From NCBI RefSeq assembly GCF_014203855.1, contig NZ_JACHJV010000001.1, positions 3,348,001 to 3,412,000 on the forward strand: a stretch of DNA of 64,000 nucleotides, read 5' to 3'. Position numbers and translations under genes: made by a program. How positions within the stretch are numbered: position 1 is the first letter of the stretch; each line of letters begins with the position of its first letter. The stretch is from Kitasatospora kifunensis. GTDB taxonomy: Bacteria > Actinomycetota > Actinomycetes > Streptomycetales > Streptomycetaceae. Below, one piece after another: positions 1-7,870 of the stretch. The notes under the pieces are model-generated. The model did no database searches, had not been told where the DNA came from, and saw only the letters and a list, made by a program, of their open reading frames with translations.

Positions 1-699
1 CACCTCCACCCGCTCGCCGCCGATCTGCGCCTTGAGCTGGTCGGCGGTGCCGCGCGCGATCACCCTGCCGTGGTCGACCACCGCGATGTCGTGCGCCAGG
101 CGGTCGGCCTCCTCCAGGTACTGCGTGGTGAGCAGCAGCGTGGTGCCCTGCTCGACCAGGGTCTCGATGACCTCCCACAGCGCGAGCCTGTTGCGCGGGT
201 CCAGGCCGGTGGTCGGCTCGTCCAGGAACATCACCGGCGGGCGCACCACCAGCGCGGCCGCCAGGTCGAGCCGGCGCCGCATGCCACCGGAGTAGGTCTT
301 GGCGGTGCGGTCGGCCGCCTCGCCGAGGTTGAACCACTCGAGCAGCTCCAGCGCCCTGGCCTTGGCCGCCCGGGCCGTCATCTGGTACAACTCGCCGACC
401 ATCTGCAGGTTCTCGCGCCCCGTCAGGTACTCGTCGACGGCGGCGTACTGGCCGGAGAGGCCGATCAGACTGCGCACCTGGTTGGGGTGGCGCAGCACGT
501 CCACCCCGGCCACCGTGGCGCTGCCGGAGTCCGGGCGCAGCAGCGTGGTCAGGACCCGTACGGTGGTCGTCTTGCCGGCGCCGTTGGGGCCGAGCAGTCC
601 GAGCACCGTCCCCTGCGGCACGTCCAGGCTCACCCCGTCCAGGGCGCGCACCTCGCCGAAGGTCTTCACCAGGTTCTCGGCACGGATGGCTACTGGCAT
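1..699 (-). CDS. ABC transporter ATP-binding protein, DrrA-like (partial)
   Basis: The reading frame runs off the left edge, so only the first 233 residues are visible. They start at an ATG read as MPVAIRAENLVKTFGEVRAL. A Walker A motif (GPNGAGKTT) lies near residue 37, the signature YSGGMRRRLDLA near residue 140, and Walker B VMFLDEPTTGLDP follows, with the switch region LLLTTQYLEEADRL. The YSGGMRRRL signature and the QYLEEAD sequence are typical of the daunorubicin-resistance (DrrA) branch, which energises drug or lipid export with a separate DrrB-type permease. That permease would lie outside the window. The substrate cannot be inferred. Confidence 0.93.
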   Translation of the reverse strand, partial: MPVAIRAENLVKTFGEVRALDGVSLDVPQGTVLGLLGPNGAGKTTTVRVLTTLLRPDSGSATVAGVDVLRHPNQVRSLIGLSGQYAAVDEYLTGRENLQMVGELYQMTARAAKARALELLEWFNLGEAADRTAKTYSGGMRRRLDLAAALVVRPPVMFLDEPTTGLDPRNRLALWEVIETLVEQGTTLLLTTQYLEEADRLAHDIAVVDHGRVIARGTADQLKAQIGGERVEV

Positions 700-798
700 C
701 GGTGAAGTCCCCTCTGCTGGAGGCCGGGCACAGTACAGAAACACTGTGGCCCCTTCGGCCCGGCTCGGCGACTGCAGGAGCAGGCCCCGGGCGTGCCG

Positions 799-836
799 AG
801 GGCGCCCCGGTCCCGCCCTGCGGACCGGAGCGCCCT
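799..836 (-). terminator. Rho-independent-type hairpin downstream of metB
   Basis: Two perfect 7-bp stem segments (799-805 with 830-836, and 807-813 with 822-828) are separated by a single mismatch and close an 8-nt loop. The hairpin sits 35 bp past the metB stop codon, before the DrrA-like gene. No long U tract follows, as is usual for high-GC actinobacterial terminators. Confidence 0.7.
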
Positions 837-871
837 GAGGTCAGATCACCTTCGACCGACCGGCAGCGGGC

Positions 872-2026
872 TCAGTTCAGCGCCTGGGCCAGGTCGGCGA
901 CCAGGTCGTCGGCCGACTCGATGCCCACCGACAGCCGCACCAGGTCGGCCGGCACCTCGAGCAGCGAACCGGCCGCCGAGGCGTGCGTCATCCGCCCGGG
1001 GTGCTCGATCAGCGACTCCACGCCGCCCAGCGACTCACCGAGGGTGAACAGCTTGGCCCGGTTGCAGACCTCGACCGCCGCCTGCTCGCCGCCCTCCACC
1101 CGGAACGAGACCATGCCGCCGAAGGCCTTCATCTGCTTGGCCGCCACCTCGTGGTTGGCGTGCGAGACCAGACCCGGGTAGAAGATCTCGGTGACCTTCG
1201 GGTGGCGGGCCAGCAGTGCCACGATCTGCTCGGCGTTGGCGGTGTGCCGGTCCATCCGCACGCCCAGCGTCTTGATCCCGCGCAGCACCAGCCAGGAGTC
1301 GAACGGCCCGGCCACCGCGCCCATCGCGTTCTGGTGGTAGGCCAGCCGCTCGCCGAGCTCGGCGTCCGCCGCGACCAGCGCGCCACCGACCACGTCGGAG
1401 TGCCCGCCCATGTACTTGGTGGTGGAGTGCACCACCACGTCGGCGCCCAGCGCCAGCGGCTGCTGCAGGTACGGGCTGGCGAAGGTGTTGTCCACCACCA
1501 GCAGCGCGCCGGCCTCGTGGGCGATCTGCGCGACGGCGGCGATGTCGGTCACGCCGAGCAGCGGGTTGCTGGGCGTCTCGACCCAGAGCGCCTTGGTGTT
1601 GGGCTTGAACGCCTCGCGGACCTTCTCGGGGTGCTGGGTGTCGGCCACCGAGAAGTCCACGCCCCAGCGGGTCAGCACCTTGCTGAAGAGCCGGAAGGTG
1701 CCGCCGTAGGCGTCGTTGGGGATCACGATGTGGTCGCCGGGGGCGAGCACGGTGCGCAGCAGGGTGTCCTCGGCGGCCAGGCCGGAGGCGAAGGCCAGCC
1801 CGCGCTGCCCGCCCTCCAGCGCCGCCAGGCACTCCTCCAGCGCCGTACGGGTCGGGTTCGCCGACCGGCTGTACTCGTAACCGCCGCGCAGGCCGCCGAC
1901 GCCGTCCTGCTTGTAGGTCGACACCTGGTAGATGGGAGGGACGACCGCCCCGGTACGGGGGTCGGCTTCCTGACCCGCGTGGATGGCGAGGGTCTCGAAG
2001 CCCTGAGGGTGCTGGTGCTCAGTCAT
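872..2026 (-). CDS. metB: Cystathionine gamma-synthase / gamma-lyase family PLP enzyme
   Basis: This 384-residue protein has the full Cys/Met-metabolism PLP-enzyme fold, of usual family length. The N-terminal FETLAIHAGQE and the YSRSANPTR loop are family hallmarks. The PLP-binding lysine is K204 in STTKYMGGHSD, with VVDNTFASP upstream. Sequence alone does not separate cystathionine gamma-synthase (O-acylhomoserine plus cysteine) from gamma-lyase (cystathionine to cysteine). The nearby cystathionine beta-synthase at 6266-7666 makes a reverse transsulfuration role plausible. The gene is transcribed away from msrA across a 122-bp divergent region that holds a 10-bp palindrome. The start is an ATG read as MTEHQHPQG. 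Confidence 0.93.
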   Translation of the reverse strand: MTEHQHPQGFETLAIHAGQEADPRTGAVVPPIYQVSTYKQDGVGGLRGGYEYSRSANPTRTALEECLAALEGGQRGLAFASGLAAEDTLLRTVLAPGDHIVIPNDAYGGTFRLFSKVLTRWGVDFSVADTQHPEKVREAFKPNTKALWVETPSNPLLGVTDIAAVAQIAHEAGALLVVDNTFASPYLQQPLALGADVVVHSTTKYMGGHSDVVGGALVAADAELGERLAYHQNAMGAVAGPFDSWLVLRGIKTLGVRMDRHTANAEQIVALLARHPKVTEIFYPGLVSHANHEVAAKQMKAFGGMVSFRVEGGEQAAVEVCNRAKLFTLGESLGGVESLIEHPGRMTHASAAGSLLEVPADLVRLSVGIESADDLVADLAQALN

Positions 2027-2045
2027 ACGCCCGAGCGTAGTGGTA

Positions 2046-2071
2046 GCGACAACGCCCGGGCGCGTTGTCGC
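2046..2071. promoter_or_regulatory. Palindrome in the metB/msrA divergent region
   Basis: GCGACAACGC at 2046-2055 is repeated inverted at 2062-2071 with a 6-bp centre. It lies 20 bp upstream of the metB start and 78 bp upstream of msrA. It could be an operator shared by the two sulfur genes, or a hairpin in the metB leader. No known regulator motif was recognised. Confidence 0.45.
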
Positions 2072-2148
2072 ACCGATCGACCGGGCCCACCGGGGCGGCG
2101 GCGCGATCCGGGGCGGAATCCCCGGCGCGGCCCGGACGTTGACCGGAC

Positions 2149-2814
2149 ATGCTGTTCAACCGCCACAAGACCGCGCTCGTCACCGCCGACCAGGCCCTGC
2201 CCGGCCGCCCGGCGCCCGCCTTCGTCCTGGCCGAGCCGCACACCGTGCTCGGCCACCCGCTGACCGGGCCGTACCCGCCCGGTCTTGAGGTCGCCGACTT
2301 CGGACTCGGCTGCTTCTGGGGCGCCGAACGGACGTTCTGGCGCCTGCCCGGCGTCTGGACCACCCTGGTCGGCTACCAGGGCGGCCACACCCCCAACCCG
2401 ACGTACGAGGAGGTGTGCAGCGGGCAGACCGGGCACACCGAGGCCGTCCGGGTGGTCTTCGACCCCGCGCTGATCTCCTACGAGACGCTGCTCAAGACCT
2501 TCTGGGAGGCGCACGACCCGACCCAGGGCAACCGCCAGGGCAACGACGTCGGAACCCAGTACCGCTCCGCCGTCTACACCCACTCCCCCGCCCAGCTGGC
2601 CACCGCCAACGCCACCCGGGAGGCCTTCCAGCCGGCCCTGAGCCGCCTGGGCCTGGGCCCGATCACCACCGAGATCGCCCCCGCCGGCCCCTTCTACCCC
2701 GCCGAGCCCTACCACCAGCAGTACCTGTCCGAGGCCAAGAACCCGAACGGCTACTGCGGCCTGGGCGGCACCGGCGCGAGCTGCCCGATCGGAGTCGCCA
2801 GGACCGACGGGTGA
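2149..2814 (+). CDS. msrA: Peptide-methionine (S)-S-oxide reductase
   Basis: MsrA reduces the S epimer of methionine sulfoxide in proteins, using thioredoxin. The protein has 221 residues with the catalytic GCFWGAE motif (Cys55). The family signatures [19 protein letters not shown] and [18 protein letters not shown] follow. Candidate resolving cysteines are C203 and C212 near the C-terminus, where the sequence reads [13 protein letters not shown]. The N-terminal extension of about 45 residues before the catalytic domain is typical of the long actinobacterial form. The ATG start is read [11 protein letters not shown]. Divergence from metB suggests shared control of methionine metabolism. Confidence 0.96.
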   Translation: MLFNRHKTALVTADQALPGRPAPAFVLAEPHTVLGHPLTGPYPPGLEVADFGLGCFWGAERTFWRLPGVWTTLVGYQGGHTPNPTYEEVCSGQTGHTEAVRVVFDPALISYETLLKTFWEAHDPTQGNRQGNDVGTQYRSAVYTHSPAQLATANATREAFQPALSRLGLGPITTEIAPAGPFYPAEPYHQQYLSEAKNPNGYCGLGGTGASCPIGVARTDG

Positions 2815-2850
2815 CCACGGTCCGCGCCACCCGCCCTTGGGGCAGCCGGG

Positions 2851-3501
2851 TCAACCGGCCCGCAGGGCCTCGGTCAGCCAGCCGAAGGCCGGGCCCAGGG
2901 CGGGCTGCGCGGGCCAGCCGTTGATCTGGCCGATCAGCTGCCAGTACCGCTCGTAGCGCGGGTCGTTGCCGTTCTCCATCCGCTCCAGCAGCCAGGCCCG
3001 GAACTCCGGGCCGTCCGGGCGGCCGAAGAACTCGGCGAAGGCGCCGGCCAGTTCGTCGAGCACCGGAGCGGCGACGGCCGCGACCGGGCTGATCCCGGCC
3101 GCCAGCGCCGCGCCGGCCCGGCTGAGCACGAGGTCCACCAGCGCCTGGTTGGCCGCCACGTCCTCCCCCGCACCCAGCGCCCGGTCCTTGGCCTGGTAGG
3201 CGGCCGCCTTGCGGACCCCGGCCCGGAACGCCGGATCCTGCACCAGTTCGGCCAACTCGACCCAGGCGTCGCTCTGCCCGGGGGTCGGGTCGTGGGGGAG
3301 CTCGGGCATCGCGGCACGCATCTTGGCCACGAACTCGGGCCCCACGTCCAGCCCTTCGAAGGCCTCGTCGATGAAGTCGTTGATCAGGCGGCGGCGTTCC
3401 TGGTCGGTGAGCTTGGCGAGCTTGTGCATCAGTTCCATCTCCTCGGGTGTGGCCCCCCGCCGGGCCACCGCGCGCAGCACGGACCGGCGCAGCCGCAGCA
3501 T
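2851..3501 (-). CDS. MerR-family regulator, C-terminal effector part (separate frame)
   Basis: This 216-residue ORF begins inside what should be the linker helix of a MerR-type regulator (MLRLRRSVLRAVARRG) and continues through TPEEMELMHKLAKLTDQERR to the end of a TipA-like effector-binding region. It overlaps the HTH-encoding frame by 73 bp and is out of frame with it. It has its own ATG at 3501, preceded by a perfect AGGAGG 5 nt upstream. That ribosome site lies inside a stable hairpin (3506-3534). Either it is translated as a separate subunit, or the pair is a broken or frameshifted single gene. The longer frame opening at TTG 3528 is less likely because the ATG has the better site. Confidence 0.75.
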   Translation of the reverse strand: MLRLRRSVLRAVARRGATPEEMELMHKLAKLTDQERRRLINDFIDEAFEGLDVGPEFVAKMRAAMPELPHDPTPGQSDAWVELAELVQDPAFRAGVRKAAAYQAKDRALGAGEDVAANQALVDLVLSRAGAALAAGISPVAAVAAPVLDELAGAFAEFFGRPDGPEFRAWLLERMENGNDPRYERYWQLIGQINGWPAQPALGPAFGWLTEALRAG

Positions 3502-3818
3502 GGGCCCCTCCTGCCCGTTGCCGGGCAAGGAGGGAGGATCTGCACGTCCAGCGCCTCGGCGTGCGCGGCCGCGACCTCGGCGACGGTGACCTCGCGGGCC
3601 AGCACCCGTTGGATGGTGGCGAGGTCGACGCCGAGTTCGCGCAGCGTGCGCACCAGGTCCAGGCGGGCAAGAGCGTCGGGTCCGTAGCGCCGGTAGCCGG
3701 CGGGGGTACGGTCGGTCGGCGGCACCACGCCCGCGTCGGACCAGAACCGGATCGTCTTGACCGAAAGGCCGGTCAAGTGGGCCAGTTCCCCGATCGTGCG
3801 CAGGGTGTCGTCGTCCAT
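3429..3818 (-). CDS. MerR-family transcriptional regulator, N-terminal HTH part
   Basis: The 129-residue product carries a complete MerR winged-helix DNA-binding domain. TIGELAHLTGLSVKTIRFWSD holds the recognition helix, followed by PAGYRRYGPDALARLDLVRTL and the start of the dimer helix up to ALDVQI. After that, the frame runs through a 35-nt hairpin segment into unrelated sequence and stops at 3429. The ATG at 3818 is preferred over GTG 3845, because a MerR-type promoter (3826-3856) overlaps the longer start and predicts a transcript beginning at or next to the ATG. The gene lies 31 bp downstream of the L,D-transpeptidase stop. Confidence 0.82.
   Translation of the reverse strand: MDDDTLRTIGELAHLTGLSVKTIRFWSDAGVVPPTDRTPAGYRRYGPDALARLDLVRTLRELGVDLATIQRVLAREVTVAEVAAAHAEALDVQILPPCPATGRRGPCCGCAGPCCARWPGGGPHPRRWN
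3506..3534 (-). promoter_or_regulatory. RNA hairpin with GCAA tetraloop that masks a ribosome binding site
   Basis: In the transcript, a 12-bp stem with one bulged U closes a GCAA loop (GNRA type). The 3' strand of the stem contains AGGAGG, the Shine-Dalgarno sequence for the ATG at 3501. The 5' strand supplies the complementary CCUCCUU. The hairpin sits exactly where the MerR reading frame is broken. A ribosome translating the upstream HTH frame would unfold it, so translational coupling is the simplest regulatory reading. Confidence 0.65.
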
Positions 3819-3825
3819 GGCCACC

Positions 3826-3856
3826 ACCTTGGGGTCTCCCGTCACTGGAGACTCAA
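3826..3856 (-). promoter_or_regulatory. MerR-type promoter with 19-bp spacer and operator dyad
   Basis: The -35 element TTGAGT (3851-3856) and -10 element CAAGGT (3826-3831) are separated by 19 bp, the over-long spacing typical of MerR-regulated promoters. The dyad GTCTCC/GGAGAC (3834-3839 and 3847-3852) lies mostly within the spacer and overlaps the -35 by 2 bp. The start point would fall at about 3819, next to the ATG at 3818, so the mRNA should be leaderless. Autoregulation by the MerR protein is inferred. Confidence 0.65.
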
Positions 3857-3876
3857 CCCTAGAAGCGCCGGACCCT

Positions 3877-5142
3877 CTAAATCGCGCTGCCGGCCTTCCA
3901 GTCGGCCCAGGAGAGGTTCCAGTCGCTCAACCCGTTGGCCGGATCCACCGTGCGGTCACCGGAGTTGGCCACCTCCACCACGTCACCCGTGATCGAGCTG
4001 CGGTAGAACTTCGCGCCGTCGGTGCCCGGGTCGCCGCCGCCCTTGACGTCGCGCAGCGCGATGCAGCCGTGGCTGGTGTTGGAGCTGCCGAAGGCCGAGG
4101 GCGCCGACCAGTAGTTGCCGTGGATGAAGGTGCCCGAGGTGGTCAGGCGCTGGGCGTGCGGCACGTCGGGGATGTTGTACTCGTCGCCGAGGCCGACCGT
4201 CGCGGAGTCCATCTTGGTCGCCTCGAAGCGCTCCGAGATGACCATCTTGCCCGCCCAGGTGCGGTGCTGGGGCGAGCCACCGATCACCTTGTAGACGGCG
4301 CTGACCTGGCCGTCGGTAGTCACCGTGAGGGTGCCGGCCGCGAGGTCCGCCACCGAGGTCTGGGCCCGCCCGACGGTGAAGCTCACGTCCTTGGACTGGG
4401 TGCCGTAGACGCCGGCGGCCCCCTGGACGTCCTTGAGCCGCAGCTTGAGGGTGACCTTGGTGCCCTTGGCCCAGTACTGCTGCGGGCGGAAGTCGAGTCG
4501 GGTGCTGGAGTACCAGTGTCCGACGATCTCCACCCCGGGCTCCGCGGTCACGGTGATCGCCTGCTGGACGGCCTTGCGGTTGGTGACCGCCTTGTTGAAG
4601 GTGATCGAGACCGGCATGCCGACGCCGACCGTGGAGCCGTCCTCCGGCGTGAAGTGGCCGACGAAGGTGTTGGCGGGGGTGGCGGTGCCGAACGAGGTGT
4701 TGGCGTCCGCCTGCAGCTTGGCCTGGTCCGTCGCGACGGCCGCCACCGTGTACTTGGTGCCGCTGCTCAGCGGGTCGGTGCTGGTCCAGCTCTGCCCGTT
4801 GGCCGCGAGCTGACCGGCGAGCTGGCGGCCGGTGGCGTCGGTGACCTTGACCGAGTCGAGGGTGCCGTCGGCCACGGTGACGGTGACCGGGTTGGCGAAG
4901 GCGGCGTTGGGGGTGCCGTCGGCGGGCGAGACGGTGATCACGGCCGCCGACGTCTTCTGGGGCTTCGGGCTGGGGTCGGCAGCCGAGCCGCCGCCCGGGG
5001 TGGTGACGGTCGAAGACCCGCCGCCCTTGGCGCCGTTGCAGGCCGCGACCAGCAGGACCGGCGCGCCGAGCAGCCCGGCCAGCACCCCGCGTCGGCTCCA
5101 GGTCCCGCCGTCCGCGCCACGTTCCCACTGCCCCTGTGCCAC
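3877..5142 (-). CDS. L,D-transpeptidase lipoprotein (Ig-like plus YkuD domains)
   Basis: This 421-residue exported enzyme is predicted to form 3-3 cross-links in peptidoglycan. The N-terminus has a twin-arginine-like SRRGV, a hydrophobic segment and a lipobox LVAAC with the lipidated Cys at residue 35. A Thr/Ser-rich linker and tandem Ig-like regions follow (ITVSPADGTPNAAFANPV; HFTPEDGSTVGVGMPVSITF). The YkuD catalytic domain carries HGNYWSAPSAF and the active-site SHGCIALRD (Cys360). Length and layout match actinobacterial LdtMt2-type enzymes. The split MerR gene follows 31 bp downstream. Confidence 0.94.
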   Translation of the reverse strand: MAQGQWERGADGGTWSRRGVLAGLLGAPVLLVAACNGAKGGGSSTVTTPGGGSAADPSPKPQKTSAAVITVSPADGTPNAAFANPVTVTVADGTLDSVKVTDATGRQLAGQLAANGQSWTSTDPLSSGTKYTVAAVATDQAKLQADANTSFGTATPANTFVGHFTPEDGSTVGVGMPVSITFNKAVTNRKAVQQAITVTAEPGVEIVGHWYSSTRLDFRPQQYWAKGTKVTLKLRLKDVQGAAGVYGTQSKDVSFTVGRAQTSVADLAAGTLTVTTDGQVSAVYKVIGGSPQHRTWAGKMVISERFEATKMDSATVGLGDEYNIPDVPHAQRLTTSGTFIHGNYWSAPSAFGSSNTSHGCIALRDVKGGGDPGTDGAKFYRSSITGDVVEVANSGDRTVDPANGLSDWNLSWADWKAGSAI

Positions 5143-5345
5143 GTCTTCGTCTCCCTGCTACCGATCCATATATCGGATATAACGACTCGATCCAGGGTGT
5201 AACGGTTCCCCCCGAAGAGGCTCAGATCGTACGAGATGGCGAAAGAGTGCGCCAAACCGAAAGATTGCGCCAAAAATGGACATACCGCCCAGCTGGCAGG
5301 CCTGTCGGCCGGTGCTGGACGGTATGCGGGACGCCGCGAGGGGAG

Positions 5346-5678
5346 TTACTCCACCTCGAACTCGTAGCTGTCCTCCTCCGGGTCGTACGCGACCTGCGCG
5401 GACTCCCAGGTGGCCTGGGTGAGTTCCACCCCGGGGACGTCGCCGAGCAGGGCGACCGGGTCGATGAAGTGGGCGAGCGAACCCGAGGGGTCCAACTCGA
5501 TCGCCTCGACGGACTGGGCGCGCTCCTCGTCGTCGAGGTACTCGTCGGCCTGGACCTGGCCGAGCGCGGCGGCCTTGAGGGCGCCCTCGTCGGTGATCTC
5601 GGCGATCAGCTCGATGCTGAGGCGAACGTAGCGGGGGGCGTCGGACTCTTCGACGGTGGTCTCTTCGGTGCTGGTCAT
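5346..5678 (-). CDS. Small acidic conserved-type hypothetical protein
   Basis: The 110-residue, strongly acidic protein starts MTSTEETTVEESDAPRYVRL and ends YDPEEDSYEFEVE. No signal peptide, membrane segment or catalytic motif is visible. Codon use is typical of the host, with nearly all third positions G or C, so it looks like a genuine gene. I do not recognise the family. It stands alone, with about 200 bp to the L,D-transpeptidase gene and a long non-coding stretch upstream. Confidence 0.7.
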   Translation of the reverse strand: MTSTEETTVEESDAPRYVRLSIELIAEITDEGALKAAALGQVQADEYLDDEERAQSVEAIELDPSGSLAHFIDPVALLGDVPGVELTQATWESAQVAYDPEEDSYEFEVE

Positions 5679-5794
5679 GGGGCGAGCGTAGGGGAGAACC
5701 GGGCCGCGGACCCAACGGCGCCCAGTCGGCGCCCACCCGCCACCCTGTTGCCACCCACCCACAGCCTGAACACGGCAAAGGCCTGAACACGGCG

Positions 5795-5828
5795 AGGGCC
5801 GGCCCCGGGTGAACCCGGGACCGGCCCT
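5795..5828. terminator. Long GC-rich hairpin in a gene-poor stretch
   Basis: Arms 5795-5810 and 5813-5828 pair over about 14 bp with one internal C-A mismatch. It lies in the 587-bp gap between the acidic small gene and the cystathionine beta-synthase gene. It could terminate cystathionine beta-synthase transcripts arriving from the right. It could also be an intergenic repeat element. Confidence 0.5.
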
Positions 5829-5982
5829 GCCGGTGCCCCGCCAGACTCCCCCACCCGGGAGCCGCGGAGCCGCGCCACGAACGGCGCGAGGTGCCGTGGG
5901 AGCCGCCGCACCCTGCGGGCCGGCGCGAACCGGCGGCAGGGGCGGGACGACGACGGCCCCCACGTGGGGCCCCTCCACCCGC

Positions 5983-6037
5983 GAACGGGCCACCCATTGA
6001 ACGGGCCAACCCACGAACGGGCCACCCACGAACGGGC
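5983..6037. repeat. Tandem GAACGGGCC repeats
   Basis: Three full units of 15-16 bp based on GAACGGGCCACCCAC start at 5983, 5999 and 6015, with a partial unit at 6030. They lie between the hairpin at 5795 and the end of the cystathionine beta-synthase gene. No coding potential is evident across them. Confidence 0.75.
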
Positions 6038-6062
6038 TTGGAGGGAGACACAGTGCGCCGGG

Positions 6063-6200
6063 TCAGGCCGGCTTCGTGTGTCCGATGGCCGCCGCGCCCG
6101 GGGAGCCGCTCCCGGTCGCCGCCGCCATCACGCTCGGCGTCTTGCCGTGCGCACTACGATGCCGGACCGTTGTTAACCGGGTGATGCGCGCAGATGACAC
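6063..6200 (-). CDS. Possible 45-residue ORF containing a TTA codon
   Basis: A GTG at 6200 opens 45 codons ending at TGA 6063-6065; the C-terminal part reads SVMAAATGSGSPGAAAIGHT. Codon 9 is TTA, which in streptomycetes needs the bldA tRNA found in this same window. No convincing ribosome site precedes the GTG, and third-position GC is lower than in neighbouring genes. The segment may therefore be non-coding. It lies 66 bp downstream of the cystathionine beta-synthase stop on the same strand. Confidence 0.2.
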   Translation of the reverse strand: MSSARITRLTTVRHRSAHGKTPSVMAAATGSGSPGAAAIGHTKPA

Positions 6201-6265
6201 CGGTGTACCAGGTGCTCCGAAAACGAACCATCAGGTAAACCGGCGTCACCTCCCTTGACGCAGAG

Positions 6266-7666
6266 TCAGTGCGCGATCCGGCCCGCCATGAAGGCGAGCA
6301 GGTCCTGGCGGGTGACGATGCCCTGCGGCTTGCCGTCCACCAGCACCACGGCCGCGTCGTGGCCCTCCAGCACGCTCATCAGACCGGTCACCGACTCGCC
6401 CGAGCCGACCACCGGCAGCGGCTTCGACATGTGCTGCTCCAGCCGGTCGCTGAGCTGCGCGCCGCCGCTGAACAGCGCCGCCAGCAGGTCGCGCTCGGCC
6501 ACCGAACCGATCACCTCGCCGGCCATGATGTCCGGGTGCCCGGCGCCCGGTGAGACCACCGGCATCTGCGAGACGCCGAAGTCGCGCAGCACCTGGACGG
6601 CCTCGCCGACCGTCTCCCCCGGGTGCATGTGGACGAACTGCGGGATGCCCTCGTGCTCGATGGCGTCCTTGCGGGCCAGCACCTCGCCGATGTGCGCCTC
6701 GTCGCTGGCGGCGGGCAGGAAGCCGTAGTCGGCCATCCAGTCGTCGTTGAAGATCTTGGACAGGTAGCCGCGGCCACCGTCCGGCAGCAGCACCACGACC
6801 ACGTCGTTGGGCCCGAGCCGCTTGGCGACCTCCAGCGCGGCCACCACGGCCATCCCGCAGGAGCCGCCGACCAGCAGGCCCTCCTCCTTGGCCAGGCGGC
6901 GGGTCATCTGGAAGGAGTCCTTGTCCGAGACGGCCACGATCTCGTCGGCCACCGTGCGGTCGTAGGCGGTGGGCCAGAAGTCCTCACCGACGCCCTCGAC
7001 CAGGTACGGACGGCCGGTGCCGCCGGAGTAGACGGAGCCCTCCGGGTCGGCGCCGATCACCTGGACCTTGCCCGCCGAGGCGTCCTTCAGGTAGCGCCCC
7101 GTGCCGGAGATGGTGCCACCGGTGCCGACACCCGCGACGAAGTGGGTGATCTTCCCCTCGGTCTGCTCCCACAGCTCCGGGCCGGTGGAGTGGTAGTGCG
7201 AGGCGGGGTTGTCCGGGTTGGAGTACTGGTCCGGCTTCCAGGCGTTCGGGGTCTCGCGGACCAGGCGGTCGGAGACGTTGTAGTACGAGTCGGGGTGCTC
7301 GGGGGCGACGGCGGTCGGACAGACCACCACCTCGGCGCCGTAGGCCCGCAGCGTGTTGATCTTGTCAGTGGACACCTTGTCCGGACAGACGAAGATGCAC
7401 TTGTAGCCCTTCTGCTGGGCCACGATCGCCAGGCCCACCCCGGTGTTGCCACTGGTCGGCTCGACGATGGTGCCGCCGGGCTTGAGCGCACCGGAGGCCT
7501 CCGCGGCCTCGATCATGCGCATCGCGATCCGGTCCTTGACCGAACCGCCCGGGTTGAAGTACTCGACCTTGGCCAGCACCGTCGCAGAAATGCCCTCGGT
7601 GACCTTGGTGAGCTTTACCAGAGGGGTGTTTCCGACCAGCTCGATGATCGAATTGTGGTACCGCAC
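6266..7666 (-). CDS. Cystathionine beta-synthase
   Basis: The 466-residue enzyme joins homocysteine and serine to form cystathionine. Residues 1-320 are the fold-type II PLP domain: NTPLVKL, the PLP lysine K44 in GGSVKDR, the substrate loop EPTSGNTGVGLAI, and the glycine-rich PLP phosphate loop GVGTGGTISGTGR. The C-terminal 130 residues form a Bateman module of two CBS repeats (MPVVSPG...IGSVAERDLLAAL and LPVVGSG...GIVTRQDLLAFM), a usual site of adenylate or SAM control. No heme-binding N-terminal extension is present. The gene is transcribed alone, divergent from the SGNH hydrolase gene. With metB it would complete reverse transsulfuration. Confidence 0.95.
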   Translation of the reverse strand: MRYHNSIIELVGNTPLVKLTKVTEGISATVLAKVEYFNPGGSVKDRIAMRMIEAAEASGALKPGGTIVEPTSGNTGVGLAIVAQQKGYKCIFVCPDKVSTDKINTLRAYGAEVVVCPTAVAPEHPDSYYNVSDRLVRETPNAWKPDQYSNPDNPASHYHSTGPELWEQTEGKITHFVAGVGTGGTISGTGRYLKDASAGKVQVIGADPEGSVYSGGTGRPYLVEGVGEDFWPTAYDRTVADEIVAVSDKDSFQMTRRLAKEEGLLVGGSCGMAVVAALEVAKRLGPNDVVVVLLPDGGRGYLSKIFNDDWMADYGFLPAASDEAHIGEVLARKDAIEHEGIPQFVHMHPGETVGEAVQVLRDFGVSQMPVVSPGAGHPDIMAGEVIGSVAERDLLAALFSGGAQLSDRLEQHMSKPLPVVGSGESVTGLMSVLEGHDAAVVLVDGKPQGIVTRQDLLAFMAGRIAH

Positions 7667-7870
7667 GGGGGTCCTCCCGGTCTGTGGCCATGGCAGTTCT
7701 TCGGTGATCCAAGCCTATGGCTCCAGATGGTCGACGCCGCCCGATAGCGCGAAGCCATCAACGGGTATGGACGCAGTGGCCGCGCGCGCTGTACCAGGTG
7801 CACGGTCGCAGGCAGGTGGACCGGCCCCGGCCACAGCGGGTGACCGGACGGACGCGAAGGGGGTTGCCGG

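Noticed and set aside
3819..3845. GTG 3845 as start of the MerR HTH protein.
   Set aside because: It lies within the MerR-type promoter dyad and upstream of the predicted transcription start; ATG 3818 fits better.
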